64,000 bases of DNA from Dehalococcoidia bacterium (GCA_030649945.1 JAUSFE010000125.1:49366-113365), one strand, 5' to 3'; counted from the first letter of the stretch, positions 50,844 through 60,690 are shown. The notes: generated by a model from the letters alone, not told the origin. Program-made: numbers and translations.

Positions 50844-51484
50844 GGGATTCGCGCAGCGGCTTTGGTGGCCAGGCCCCTCGCAATCTTCAATTGGTTTGAG
50901 CTGTCTACTTCGGGGAGGTTCAGCACCATGCGGAAGTAGGCATCGCCCTGGCGCACACTCAGGACGCCTAGGGCCCCGGCGAACCAAACGGACTCCTCAC
51001 CAATGCTGGGCACCGGCTCGCCCCCAACGCCTTGCAGCTCGGCGCCTGCTTGGAAATCTCCCTGGGAGCCTGGCTCGATCCGCAGGTAGATTCCCGATTT
51101 GGTATCGTACTGGCAGTACTTGTTTGCAAGGTCTAGAACCCCGGTAACAAACTCGCCCAGCGCCTCGTCTGCCTCGTCCGCCGTCACCAGGGTACAGAGC
51201 TTTACCGCCGCCCTTGGGGACGCCGCGGCCGCCGTCGTGCGCCCCTTGGGCGTAGGCGTGGGCCGTCCGGCTGTCGGCGCTTGAGTGAGGGATCCGCCGG
51301 CGGGCGCCGTGGCCGCCGGCTTCTCCTCTCCGCCGCCCCCGCCGCCGCACGCCGTGAGCGCCGCCAGAGCTGCCAGTGCCAGAGCGGCAACCAGCGCGGG
51401 GGCGACCCGGTTCCGCGCCGGCGGCGAGACGACAGGTATCTGTTGCCGTGCTGCCGGCGAGGGCATTGTGAATGACCCGCCCAT
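50840..51484 (-). CDS. DUF3558-like lipoprotein
   Basis: The 214-aa protein has a signal and lipobox (LAALTAC), a Pro/Thr/Ala linker and a C-terminal domain with two Cys (KLCTLVTADEADEALG, NKYCQYDTKSG) and ISE-type strands resembling DUF3558 lipoproteins. Function unknown. ATG 51484 is 5 nt after GGAGGTACCT. The 4-nt overlap implies coupled translation with the metallopeptidase-like lipoprotein. Confidence 0.8.
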   Translation of the reverse strand: MGGSFTMPSPAARQQIPVVSPPARNRVAPALVAALALAALAALTACGGGGGGEEKPAATAPAGGSLTQAPTAGRPTPTPKGRTTAAAASPRAAVKLCTLVTADEADEALGEFVTGVLDLANKYCQYDTKSGIYLRIEPGSQGDFQAGAELQGVGGEPVPSIGEESVWFAGALGVLSVRQGDAYFRMVLNLPEVDSSNQLKIARGLATKAAARIP

Positions 51485-51696
51485 AGGTACCTCCAGACTT
51501 CCGAAGGCGCGCAGGCCGACGCAGTAGAGGTCAGCTTTCGAAGTGAGATCGGTCGGCCCGCGTTAGAATGATGCCACTCTACGCCCCCTTGGGACGTCTC
51601 GTCAACGGTTCATCTGAGCCGGATGTGCGTTCGCGGTCAGGGGGCATTGTCGGCAGGGGATGGAGACAAGGCTGCCAGCGCTATCCCCGGGCTAGG

Positions 51697-52830
51697 TCAC
51701 CACTGGACGAACATCGGCATCACCACGTGGACGTAGTCGTCCCCGTCCACGGGACGGAGCACGCCGGGGCTGGAGGGCGTCGTCGTCTCCAGCGCGACCT
51801 TCTCAGCGTCGAGCACCTGGAGGACGTCCTGCAGGTAGCGGCTGTTGAAGGCGATCTTGGAGGGCTCGCCTTCCATCTTGACGTCCATCTCGCCGCGGTG
51901 CTCGCCGATCTCCTCGGCGCGGGCGGAGACGGTCATCTTGCCCGGCTGGCTGTCCTCGCCCGGCTCCATCTGCACGCGCACGATACCGGCGCCATCGCGG
52001 GCGAAGATGCCGGCGATGCGCGTCTCCTGGAGGAACTGGCGCATGTCAATGGTGGCCTTCGTCGTGTAGGACTGCGGGATGAGCTGGCTGTAGTTGGGGA
52101 AGGTGCCCTGGATGAGCGTGGCCACAAGCTCCGCGGTCTTCAGGCGGAACAGGACCTGGGAGCGGGCGGCGTTGAACGCCATCTCCACGGGGTCCTCTTC
52201 GTCCGCGATCAGCCGCTCCAGCTCCCGCAGCGCCCGGGCGGGGATGATCACCTCTACGCGCTCCGGGACGTCCTGGGTGAGCGCGAGCTTGTAGACGGCG
52301 AGGCGGAAGCCGTCGGCCGCGGCGAGCGTCAGCTCGCGGCCCTCGGCCAGGGTGTGGATGCCGGTGAGGACGGGGCGGGTGTCGTCGCTGGCGGCGGCGA
52401 ACTGCACCTGGCCGATGGCGCGGCGCAGGGTCTTCGGCTCCAGCTTCAGGGTCAAGCCGTCGCCCACTGAGGGCACGGGCGGGAAGTCCGCGGCGTCCAT
52501 GCCCGCCATCGTCGCCTCGTTGCGGGCGCAGCTGATGTGGAGCTGGTGGCCGCGGGCCGCCACGCTGAGATCAATGCGCTCGTTGGGCAAGGAGGTCACG
52601 AAATCGCCCACCAGGCGGGCGGGGACGGTGATCTCGCCCTCCTCCTCCACCTGCGCGCCGATCCAGCAGGTGATGGCGATCATGAGATCCGTGGCGACGA
52701 GCTTAAGGCGGCCTTCGTCAGTGGCGATGAGCACGTGCGAGGCCTGGGGCAGCGTGCTGCGCACGGGCACCGCGCGGCCGACGACGCCGAGGCCCTTGGC
52801 GAGGTTTTCCTGGAGGGCTGAGACTTTCAT
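51697..52830 (-). CDS. dnaN: DNA polymerase III beta sliding clamp
   Basis: The 377-aa clamp has three repeated sub-domains; conserved pieces are MKVSALQENLAKGL, RPVLTGIH, ADGFRLAVYKLAL, GTFPNYSQLIPQSY, and the C-terminal PVDGDDYVHVVMPMF end of the usual form (PMR-like in others). Present as a single gene, not in a dnaA-dnaN-recF set. Upstream, TATACT on the minus strand about 50 nt from the ATG may be the -10 box. Confidence 0.95.
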   Translation of the reverse strand: MKVSALQENLAKGLGVVGRAVPVRSTLPQASHVLIATDEGRLKLVATDLMIAITCWIGAQVEEEGEITVPARLVGDFVTSLPNERIDLSVAARGHQLHISCARNEATMAGMDAADFPPVPSVGDGLTLKLEPKTLRRAIGQVQFAAASDDTRPVLTGIHTLAEGRELTLAAADGFRLAVYKLALTQDVPERVEVIIPARALRELERLIADEEDPVEMAFNAARSQVLFRLKTAELVATLIQGTFPNYSQLIPQSYTTKATIDMRQFLQETRIAGIFARDGAGIVRVQMEPGEDSQPGKMTVSARAEEIGEHRGEMDVKMEGEPSKIAFNSRYLQDVLQVLDAEKVALETTTPSSPGVLRPVDGDDYVHVVMPMFVQW

Positions 52831-52920
52831 AGTGGTTCACCTACATAAACAAATGAACAATAGGGCGGCAGGTCGCAGAGTAGTATACCGCCTGTCCGGC
52901 GGACTGACAATGGCCCGCGG

Positions 52921-52960
52921 GCAGGAGGTTGGAGGCGGGAGGCAGGAGGTTGGAGCGGGC
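52921..52960. repeat. AGGAGGTTGGAG direct repeats
   Basis: AGGAGGTTGGAG occurs twice around GCGGGAGGC. The reverse-complement word ACCTCCAACCTCC also follows ribH near 6060-6100. It is a low-complexity intergenic element after the hemL stop. Confidence 0.65.
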
Positions 52961-52970
52961 CGCTGCACAG

Positions 52971-54288
<1,318 letters not shown>

Positions 54289-54296
<8 letters not shown>

Positions 54297-55074
54297 CGGG
54301 CGGCACCAGGAGGGGGAGGAGTTCGCTGAGGGAGCGGACACGCATGTACGGCGGCGGCACGCGCCGCGGCCGGCGCAAGCCCGCGCGGTTGACCCAGGCC
54401 GCGGTCATGCCCGCCCGGGCCGGGCCCAGGACGTCCGGAATGGGGTTGTCGCCGGCGTAGAGGATGGCGGCCGGCGGCAGGCCCAGGAGCTCCGCCAGGC
54501 GCAGGAAGATCAGGGGATTGGGCTTGATGGCGCCGGCTTGCTCGGAGCTGAGAACGACGTCGAAGTGGAGGCCGTTGCGCGCCAGGCAGGCGTGGAGGAA
54601 GTCGTCGTCCGCGTTCGAGAGGAGGGCGATGCGATAGTGCGGACGGAGGGCCTCTATGACCGGATGGGCTTCGTCGAAGGCCGGGGCCTCGGCCAGCTTC
54701 GCCTTCAGGTAGTTGGCGGCGTCCCAGGCGTCGCCGGGGAGGCGCTGGCGCTTGAAGACGCGCTCGAACTGGATGGCCCAGGCCGCGTCGTAACGGCGGT
54801 AGACCGGGTCGCGGTGGTTCTCAGAGCGCAGGAGGAAGGACGCGCGCAGGAAGCGGCGCCAGAGGTCGGCGGCGTCGGCCTGCAGCCCCTGGCGAGCGCA
54901 GATCTCCGCCATCGTGACGATGAAGTCGGGCTCCGTGAAGTTGATGAGGGTGCCATAGCCATCGAAAGCGACGGCCCGGATGTCCGGGAGGTTGACCGTG
55001 GGGTGGCGCTTCGAACTGGCCGCAGATGCGCGCAGATTGAGCGCAGATTGGCGCAGATGACTGCTGGGGCTCAT
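54289..55074 (-). CDS. HAD-superfamily hydrolase
   Basis: The 261-aa phosphatase-like protein has motif [11 protein letters not shown] (Asp nucleophile; the second Asp is Gly), motif [11 protein letters not shown], motif [10 protein letters not shown] and motif [14 protein letters not shown]. With the +2 Asp replaced by Gly, activity may not be standard phosphatase (some HAD dehalogenases have this). The first 30 codons lie in a CAGAT-type repeat, so the N-terminus is repeat-derived. It overlaps the neighbours by 4 and 8 nt. Confidence 0.85.
55020..55062. repeat. CAGAT array, left side of the GxxExxY gene
   Basis: CGCAGATGCGCGCAGATTGA followed by GCGCAGATTGGCGCAGATGA: four CAGAT units about 11 nt apart, in the orientation opposite to the array at 55481-55563. 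It forms codons of the HAD gene N-terminus. Confidence 0.8.
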
Positions 55075-55517
55075 CGCTTTGAGCGGATCAGGCGCTTCAC
55101 CTGGACGCGCTGTGCTCCGAAGTTGATCAGTAGACCGACGGTGATGCCCGTTGCCTTCAGGTAGTGCAGAAGCTGAGATTCGTGCACAGGAAGGAGGCCC
55201 TCCGTAGCTTTGATCTCACATAGTACGGAGTTCTCCACCACGAGGTCAGCGTAGTACACGCCGACAGGTTGGTCCTTGTATTCAATCGGCACCGCCCGTT
55301 GAGTTGCTACGGCCATTCCTCGATTTCGTAGCTCCAGGACCAGGGCGGTCTCGTAGACCTTCTCAAGGAAACCGGACCCGAGCTCGCGATGAACTTCGAA
55401 GGCGGCCCCGATGATTTTCTCCGTCACCCCCTTGAGCGGGTATCCGCCATCATCGCGGGCCAGGCCTCCGTCACCTTCCGCCTCATCTGCGATAATCCGC
55501 GCCTCATCTGCGTTCAT
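55071..55517 (-). CDS. GxxExxY protein
   Basis: The 148-aa protein has the family motif GSGFLEKVYETAL, with VTEKIIGAAFEVHRELG before and EIKATEGLLPVHESQLLHYLKATGITVGLLINFG after, a PD-(D/E)XK-nuclease-like core (E-x-K in LCEIKAT). Biochemical function is unproven. I choose ATG 55517 (MNADEARI), though ATGs at 55535 and 55556 are in frame; all lie inside CAGATG repeats. The 4-nt overlap with the HAD start is present. Gene and repeats look like one inserted cassette in the heme operon. Confidence 0.88.
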   Translation of the reverse strand: MNADEARIIADEAEGDGGLARDDGGYPLKGVTEKIIGAAFEVHRELGSGFLEKVYETALVLELRNRGMAVATQRAVPIEYKDQPVGVYYADLVVENSVLCEIKATEGLLPVHESQLLHYLKATGITVGLLINFGAQRVQVKRLIRSKR

Positions 55518-55563
55518 CTGCGGCTTCGTGTCCATTTGTGAACCATCTGTGTCCATCTGTGGA
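55481..55563. repeat. CAGATG array, right side of the GxxExxY gene
   Basis: On the minus strand: TCCACAGATGGACACAGATG, then further AAATGGACACG, GCAGATGAACGCAGATGAGG and GCAGATGAGG units. It begins directly after the hemB stop codon and supplies the possible start codons of the GxxExxY gene. Confidence 0.85.
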
Positions 55564-56553
55564 CTAAATCCACCGCGCGGCCTCTTTGGCGTGGTAGGTG
55601 ATGATGATGTCCGCGCCGGCGCGCCTGATGGCGGTGAGCACTTCCAGGGTGACAAGGCGCTCGTCCAGGTAGCCGGCGGCGGCGGCGGCCTTGACCATGG
55701 CGTACTCGCCGCTGACGTTGTAGGCGGCCAGCGGCAGGCTGCAGCGGTCGCGGGCGCGGGCGATGATGTCCAGGTTCGGCAGCGCCGGCTTCACCATCAC
55801 GATGTCCGCGCCCTCCTCGATATCCGCCTCGATCTCGCGCAGCGCCTCGCGGCTGTTCGCGGGGTCCATCTGGTAGCCGCGGCGGTCGCCGAACTGCGGC
55901 GTGGACCCGGCGGCCTCGCGGAACGGACCGTAGAAGGCGGAGGCCTGCTTGGCGGCGTAGGCCATGATGGCCACGTGGCCCAGGCCCGCATCGTCCAGCG
56001 CCGCGCGGATGGCCGCGACGCGGCCGTCCATCATGTCGGACGGGGCGACGATATCGGCGCCGGCCTCGGCGTGCGAGACGGCGGTGCGCGCCAGCAGCGG
56101 CAGGGTGGCGTCGTTATCGACCTCGCCGCCGCTGACGACGCCGCAGTGGCCGTGCGAGGTGTACTCGCAGAGGCAGACGTCGGTGATGACGGCCAGCTGC
56201 GGCGCCGCCTGCTTGAGGGTGCGCACGGCGCGCTGCACGATGCCGTCCGGGTCATACGCTTCGGAGCCGCTCTCGTCCTTGGCCGCGGGCAGGCCGAAGA
56301 GGAGCACCGCCGGGATGCCCAGCGAGCGCAGCTCCTCGGCCTCGCGCGGGAGCTGGTCCAGCGAGAGGTGGTACTGGCCGGGCATGGACGGTATCTCCGC
56401 GCGCACGTTCGCGCCGTGGGTGACGAACAGCGGATACACGAAGTCCTGGGGCGAGAGCCGCGTTTCCCGCATGAGGGCGCGCAGCGCTTCCGAGCGGCGC
56501 AGGCGCCGGAACCGGCGGAAGGCGAGGGGGAATGTGCGTGTGGTGGTGGTCAT
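55564..56553 (-). CDS. hemB: Porphobilinogen synthase
   Basis: Condenses two 5-aminolevulinates. The 329-aa protein has a zinc-type metal site signature [14 protein letters not shown] (three Cys), the catalytic lysines in [16 protein letters not shown] and VKPALPNLD, and [10 protein letters not shown]. Zn-dependent class inferred from the Cys cluster. ATG 56553 follows GTGAGGCTCGCC. It lies 8 nt downstream of the HEPN-like gene. Confidence 0.95.
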   Translation of the reverse strand: MTTTTRTFPLAFRRFRRLRRSEALRALMRETRLSPQDFVYPLFVTHGANVRAEIPSMPGQYHLSLDQLPREAEELRSLGIPAVLLFGLPAAKDESGSEAYDPDGIVQRAVRTLKQAAPQLAVITDVCLCEYTSHGHCGVVSGGEVDNDATLPLLARTAVSHAEAGADIVAPSDMMDGRVAAIRAALDDAGLGHVAIMAYAAKQASAFYGPFREAAGSTPQFGDRRGYQMDPANSREALREIEADIEEGADIVMVKPALPNLDIIARARDRCSLPLAAYNVSGEYAMVKAAAAAGYLDERLVTLEVLTAIRRAGADIIITYHAKEAARWI

Positions 56554-56561
56554 GGCGAGCC

Positions 56562-57272
56562 TCACATCAGAGTCTTAATGGCTTTGTCCACCCGACTGAT
56601 CAACTCATCGACCTCGTCGGGCGTCGGTTCGCGCTGCTTCTTGTGATCGCACAGATTGCGGATGTCGGACAGCCTCTGGATGCCCCGCCACTGGGTCACG
56701 TCGAGCACATCCGCCTTCTTGAGCGCATCGTTAAAGTCTGAGATGTGGGCATCCTTCTTTCGTATGACGACACCATGATTCCCACAAACCTGAGCCAAGT
56801 GGCCTTCTAGCACGACCCCAGCGACTGCTCCCGCTGCCCTATCGTATCCGTTCGTCAGAAGATGACGGGCCGCATCCAACTCAGAGTCGAACAAGTCGGC
56901 CTGAAGAACCTCGCGAATGTTGGCAAGAATGTCTCCTAACCGCGCCTCCGCTGAGGCGAGTATCGCGAGCTGGCTCTGAAACTTTACGAAGGCCGCTAGA
57001 TGTACATCGAATTGCGCTTTCCCGAATGCGTCTGGCGCTGGCCCCAGGCCTTGAACGTAGTCCTCGAGCGAATATGTCTCTGGACTATAGTGCTTGCGTC
57101 TGAGATCCCGATCGTAATGGCGCCTGAAATCAGCCTCGCGGTCTGGTATCAGCGACCGGACTGCACCCAGCGCTTGCGTGTACCATTGCTGATATCCCGT
57201 CATGAAGCTGGAATGGCCCTCCTTGTTCGTCGCCTTCAGCAGGTTGGCGCCCTCTCGTACTAGCGCTTCCAA
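56562..57272 (-). CDS. HEPN-like protein inserted in the heme cluster
   Basis: The 236-aa protein has no clear characterised family but its C-terminal third is helical and includes a HEPN-type R-x4-H motif, RNLCDH, in [17 protein letters not shown]. The region before, [19 protein letters not shown], resembles the first HEPN helix. HEPN motifs mark many RNases in toxin and abortive-infection systems; a nuclease role is inferred. The start is TTG with only AAGG 13 nt upstream, so the 5' end may be truncated. Its base composition is less GC-rich than its neighbours. No MNT nucleotidyltransferase partner is near. Confidence 0.65.
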   Translation of the reverse strand: MEALVREGANLLKATNKEGHSSFMTGYQQWYTQALGAVRSLIPDREADFRRHYDRDLRRKHYSPETYSLEDYVQGLGPAPDAFGKAQFDVHLAAFVKFQSQLAILASAEARLGDILANIREVLQADLFDSELDAARHLLTNGYDRAAGAVAGVVLEGHLAQVCGNHGVVIRKKDAHISDFNDALKKADVLDVTQWRGIQRLSDIRNLCDHKKQREPTPDEVDELISRVDKAIKTLM

Positions 57273-57561
57273 TTCAGCCGAGACCTTCTTTCTCCGTCGT
57301 AGTCAGCACTTCAGAACCGCTCCGGTACAGAGCGCGCCGTCAGCGGACCGAGGCAGGTCAGGGCGGGCCGCCGGCCCGGCGGGGTGCACGGTTCGCCGCG
57401 CGCAGACGCAGCCTCGCCCCCCAGGTCCCTTCGCGAAGATGCGACATCTTGCGTGCGACCCGTCTTGCCGCTCAGGACGACAGAGTTGGGGCGTCCCACC
57501 CGCTTGCCGCTGAGGATGACAGGGCGGGGCTCATCCGGCATCGGTCGCGATGTGCGGGGCG
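57273..57561. other. Repeat-filled gap, possible hemD-derived duplicate
   Basis: No gene. 57369-57530 contains CAGCCTCGCCCCCCAG, CTTCGCGAAGAT and TTGCCGCTCAG/GATGACAGGG twice, the same words as inside cobA-hemD at 58185-58287. The flank 57330-57400 also resembles the hemD codons beside that insertion (on the minus strand CLGPLTAR versus CIGPVTAQ), suggesting a duplicated piece. Confidence 0.6.
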
Positions 57562-57990
57562 TCATGGCGGCACCTCCGTCGTCTCCGCCAGGGGCAGGCC
57601 CTCGTAAATCTCCAGGAGGTTGCCGGCAGGGTCCCGGAAGTGGGCGCTGCGCAGGTGCCACGCCGGGCGGGCGCCGGGCGCGGTGACGAAGCTGACGCCT
57701 CGCTCGCGCAGCCGCTCGTACGTCTCGTCCACGCTCAGCACCTCAAAGGTGAGGGCCAGGCTGTCCTGGACGTCAGTCCGCGGGGGCCTGGCGGCGGCGC
57801 CGACGATCTCCGCCATCAGCCGCCGCTGGTAGAGGCCGATGAAGGCGCCGCCGGCGGCGAACTCCGCGTACGGGCCGGACGGGTCGCCGAAGCGCACGGG
57901 TATCTCCAGCACCTCCTCATAGAAGCGGAAGCACTCGGCGAAGTTGTCAACGAGGAGGCGGACGTGGGTGAACTCAACGGCAATCGTCAT
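57562..57990 (-). CDS. VOC-family (glyoxalase-fold) protein
   Basis: The 142-aa protein has two beta-alpha-beta-beta-beta modules: FTHVRLLVDNFAECFRFYEEVL and ALTFEVLSVDETYERLRERGV, ending FRDPAGNLLEIYEG. The metal-binding candidates are the N-terminal His (THVRL) and the C-terminal Glu (LLEIYE). Substrate unknown; the family includes glyoxalases, dioxygenases and resistance proteins. It follows the cobA-hemD gene by 39 nt in the same direction. Confidence 0.87.
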   Translation of the reverse strand: MTIAVEFTHVRLLVDNFAECFRFYEEVLEIPVRFGDPSGPYAEFAAGGAFIGLYQRRLMAEIVGAAARPPRTDVQDSLALTFEVLSVDETYERLRERGVSFVTAPGARPAWHLRSAHFRDPAGNLLEIYEGLPLAETTEVPP

Positions 57991-58029
57991 TGGCCCTGCT
58001 CCTGTGCACTCGCCCTGCGGGCGGGTCTA

Positions 58030-59700
58030 TCAGGCATGACTCTCCAGGTGCTGCCGCAGCGCCCGCACCAGGCCCTCCACGGTGTGCTCTGTCGCCTCCA
58101 CGTCCACCGGCAGCCCCAGCTCTGCCGCTGTCTGCGCGGTGACGGGGCCGATGCAGGCGATGAGGGGGCGGCGGCGTTCCGGAGAGGCACTCTCTTCGCC
58201 ACGCGCCGGTGCAGCCTCGCCCCCCAGATTCCTTCGCGAAGATACCGCCCTCCGCGCACCGGCGTCTTTGCCGCTCAGAATGACAGGGAAATCGTCGCCC
58301 AGCATCTGCACCAGGTTGCGCACGGTGGAGGAGCTGGTGAAGGTGACGATGTCGATGCGGCCGTCGCGGAGCAGTTGCATCGTCTCCTCGGGTACGCTCT
58401 CGGGGACGGCTGCCCGATACAGGGTAAGCTCTTCCACCTTCGCCCCGCGGCTCTGCAGCCCCCTTATGAGCAGGTCCCGGGCGCCCTCCGCCCGAGGCAG
58501 CAGCACAAGCTTGCCCTGGAGATCGGTCTCTTTTTCGAAGGCCTCGACGAGACTTTCCGCGATGTAGTCCTCCGGCACCAGATCGACGGCGATTCCCCAC
58601 TCCTCGATCGCTTCTGCGGTCTCGGGGCCAATGGCGGCGACGAGGCTGTCGCCAAGTGCGCGGGCGTCAAGGCCCGTCGCCCACAGGATAGTGAAGAATA
58701 TCTCCACGGCGTTGGCGCTGGTGAAGACCACCCAGTCGTAGTTGCCATTGACAAGCCGCGTGATCGCCCGCTCCACCTTCTTCTCGTCGATGGCGGGCTG
58801 TATCTCGATGGTAGGCAGTTCGATGGCGAGCCCGCCTTCTGCTTCGATCATCCTCGCCAGCTCGCTCGCCTGCTCTCGCGTGCGCGTGATGAGCACCCGC
58901 TTGCCGAAGAGGGGACGTGCCTCGAACCAGGAGAGGGTCTCGCGCAGACGCACCACGTCACCAACGACAGCGATCGCGGGCGGCGTGAGGCCGGCCTCCT
59001 GCGCGAGCGAGACGATGTCCGCCAGCGTGCCGACGATGGTCGTCTGCTCCGGCGTGGTGCCCCAGCGGATGACGGCGACGGGCGTGCCGGGCGCTCGCCC
59101 ATGGGCGCGGAGCTGATCGACCACCTCCGGCAGGGTCTTCGTGCCCATGAGGACGACCAGGGTATCGACGGCGGTGGCCAGCCTGTCCCAGCGCAGGGCG
59201 GACTCCGGTTTGGCCGGGTCCTCGTGGCCGGTGATCACGGCGAAGGATACGGCCACGCCGCGGTGTGTGACCGGGATGCCGGCGTAGGCGGGGACGGCGA
59301 CGGCGGAGGTGACGCCGGGCACGACGCCGAACGGCAGGCCGGCCGCGCGCAGGGCCTCCGCCTCTTCGCCGCCGCGCCCGAAGACGAAGGGGTCGCCGCC
59401 CTTCAGACGCACGACGCGCTTGCCCGCGCGTGCCTTCTCGATCAGCAGGGCATTGATGGTCTGCTGGTCCCAATGGGGGCCGCCGCCTTCCTTGCCGGCA
59501 TAGATCAACTCCGCCTCCGGGCGGGCATGGTCCAGCAGGCGGGGGCTGACCAGGCGGTCGTAGACGATGACGTCGGCCTCGCGCAGGCGCTCCAGGCCGG
59601 CGACTGTGATGAGGCCGGGGTCTCCAGGGCCCGCGCCGACGAGCCACACTTTCCCGGCCGGAGCGGGAGGCCGGCGGGTAGAGGGTGGACGTTCGGTCAC
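58030..59700 (-). CDS. cobA-hemD: Uroporphyrinogen-III C-methyltransferase fused to uroporphyrinogen-III synthase
   Basis: The 556-aa fusion has SUMT at the N-terminus (VWLVGAGPGDPGLITVAG, VYDRLVSPRLL, KGGDPFVFGRGGEEAEAL, PVTHRGVA; about 15-255) and HemD at the C-terminus (RVLITRTREQASELAR, FTSANAVEIFF, AIGPETAEAIEEWG, FTSSSTVRNLV; about 268-556). It closes and then methylates the tetrapyrrole toward siroheme. HemD contains an extra 39 or so residues (SGKDAGARRAVSSRRNLGG...) encoded by a repeat. GTG start, overlapping hemC by 4 nt. Confidence 0.94.
   Translation of the reverse strand: MTERPPSTRRPPAPAGKVWLVGAGPGDPGLITVAGLERLREADVIVYDRLVSPRLLDHARPEAELIYAGKEGGGPHWDQQTINALLIEKARAGKRVVRLKGGDPFVFGRGGEEAEALRAAGLPFGVVPGVTSAVAVPAYAGIPVTHRGVAVSFAVITGHEDPAKPESALRWDRLATAVDTLVVLMGTKTLPEVVDQLRAHGRAPGTPVAVIRWGTTPEQTTIVGTLADIVSLAQEAGLTPPAIAVVGDVVRLRETLSWFEARPLFGKRVLITRTREQASELARMIEAEGGLAIELPTIEIQPAIDEKKVERAITRLVNGNYDWVVFTSANAVEIFFTILWATGLDARALGDSLVAAIGPETAEAIEEWGIAVDLVPEDYIAESLVEAFEKETDLQGKLVLLPRAEGARDLLIRGLQSRGAKVEELTLYRAAVPESVPEETMQLLRDGRIDIVTFTSSSTVRNLVQMLGDDFPVILSGKDAGARRAVSSRRNLGGEAAPARGEESASPERRRPLIACIGPVTAQTAAELGLPVDVEATEHTVEGLVRALRQHLESHA
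58185..58287. repeat. TGTCATTCTGAGCGG-type repeat inside hemD
   Basis: On the minus strand it begins CCCTGTCATTCTGAGCGGCA and runs through TATCTTCGCGAAGGAATC to GGGGGGCGAGGCTGC. It sits in frame before the conserved CIGPVTA strand of HemD, and the same words fill the gap at 57.4 kb. Confidence 0.8.
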
Positions 59701-60686
59701 GACGCGGCCTCCCCGGACGGGGCTGACGCCAGGAGGGCGGCGGCGCCTTCAGCGAGCAGACGCTCCGCGAGCCGTGAGCCGAGGCTTTCGGCCTCCTCCG
59801 CCGCTCCCTCGATCTCGGCGCGCAGGAGGCGGCCGTCGGGCGCGCCGACGAGGCCGAGCAGGCGCAGCGTGGCGGCTTCTTCACCCCTCGCCCGCGCAGC
59901 GGGAGAGGGGTCGCCCGCCGCGGGCGGGGGTGAGGGCAGCCCGAGCGCGGCGATGGCGGCGTGACAGCCGCCGCCCAGGCGACGCTCGAAGGCGCGCTCG
60001 GCCGTGACGGCGATATGGGTATCGGCGTGATCCAGGGTCTTGACCGCGGGCAGGGCGCGCTCGTCATCGCTGCGGACCTGGACGGCGAGGGCGCCCTGGC
60101 CGGCGGCGGGGAGCATCTCTGCGAGCGTGAAGACCTGCGAGGCGCGGTCCAGCCAGCCGAGCCGGGCGAGGCCCGCCGCCGCGAGCACCACGGCGTCGTA
60201 ACCGCCCTCTTGCACCTTGCGGATGCGGGTGTCCACGTTGCCGCGGATATCGCGGATGCGCAGGTCCGGCCGCAGGGCCAGCACCTGGCAGGCGCGGCGC
60301 GGGCTGCCCGTGCCCACGGCGGCCCCCGCCGGCAGCCCGCTGAGCGGCGAGCCGTCGCGGGTGATGAGCACGTCGCGCACGTCCTCCCGCGGCAGCGTGG
60401 CGGCGATGGCCAGGCCGTCCGTCTCCTCGCTGGGCAGGTCCTTCAGACTGTGGACGGCGATGTCGATCTCGCCCGCAAGCAGCGCGCGCTCCAGCTCCAC
60501 CACAAAGACGCCCCGGCCGCCGATCTCGCTCAGGGAGGCGGCGCTGCGGTCTCCCTCGGTGTGCAGGGTGCGCACCTCGAACGCGGCCCCGGGATGGGCC
60601 GAGCGGAGTGCGGCGAGGACTATCTCAGTCTGGCGGAGGGCGAGACGGCTGCCCCTGGTGCCGATTACGAGAGCGCGGCGCGACAC
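59697..60686 (-). CDS. hemC: Hydroxymethylbilane synthase
   Basis: Polymerises four porphobilinogens. The 329-aa enzyme has IGTRGSRLALRQTE, HSLKDLPSEE, RRACQVLALRPDLRIRDIRGNVDTR and the dipyrromethane-binding Cys in RRLGGGCHAAIAALG. Right after this, an extra stretch SPPPAAGDPSPAARARGEE interrupts the usual sequence before TLRLLGLVGAPDG; it is repeat-derived. GTG start at 60686, 4 nt after the hemA stop. Confidence 0.95.
   Translation of the reverse strand: MSRRALVIGTRGSRLALRQTEIVLAALRSAHPGAAFEVRTLHTEGDRSAASLSEIGGRGVFVVELERALLAGEIDIAVHSLKDLPSEETDGLAIAATLPREDVRDVLITRDGSPLSGLPAGAAVGTGSPRRACQVLALRPDLRIRDIRGNVDTRIRKVQEGGYDAVVLAAAGLARLGWLDRASQVFTLAEMLPAAGQGALAVQVRSDDERALPAVKTLDHADTHIAVTAERAFERRLGGGCHAAIAALGLPSPPPAAGDPSPAARARGEEAATLRLLGLVGAPDGRLLRAEIEGAAEEAESLGSRLAERLLAEGAAALLASAPSGEAAS
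59878..59942. repeat. CCCTCACCCC/GGGAGAGGGG-type repeat inside hemC
   Basis: On the minus strand CTGCCCTCACCCCCGCCC, then a GCGGCGGGC turn and CCCCTCTCCCGC to GAGGGGTGAAG. It encodes the extra Pro/Ala/Arg stretch after the cofactor Cys of HemC and keeps the frame. Confidence 0.8.
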
Positions 60687-60690
60687 AACT

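Noticed and set aside
55020-55563. CRISPR-like array at the CAGAT repeats
   Set aside because: Units are 10-11 nt apart with no unique spacers of 25-40 nt and no cas genes; orientation differs on the two sides.
56562-57272. HEPN-MNT toxin-antitoxin pair
   Set aside because: No minimal nucleotidyltransferase gene is adjacent; neighbours are hemB and a VOC protein.
57550-59964. 804-aa plus-strand ORF across the hem genes
   Set aside because: Antisense shadow of cobA-hemD and hemC; its composition (His/Arg/Gly-rich) and lack of domains are typical of high-GC shadow frames.
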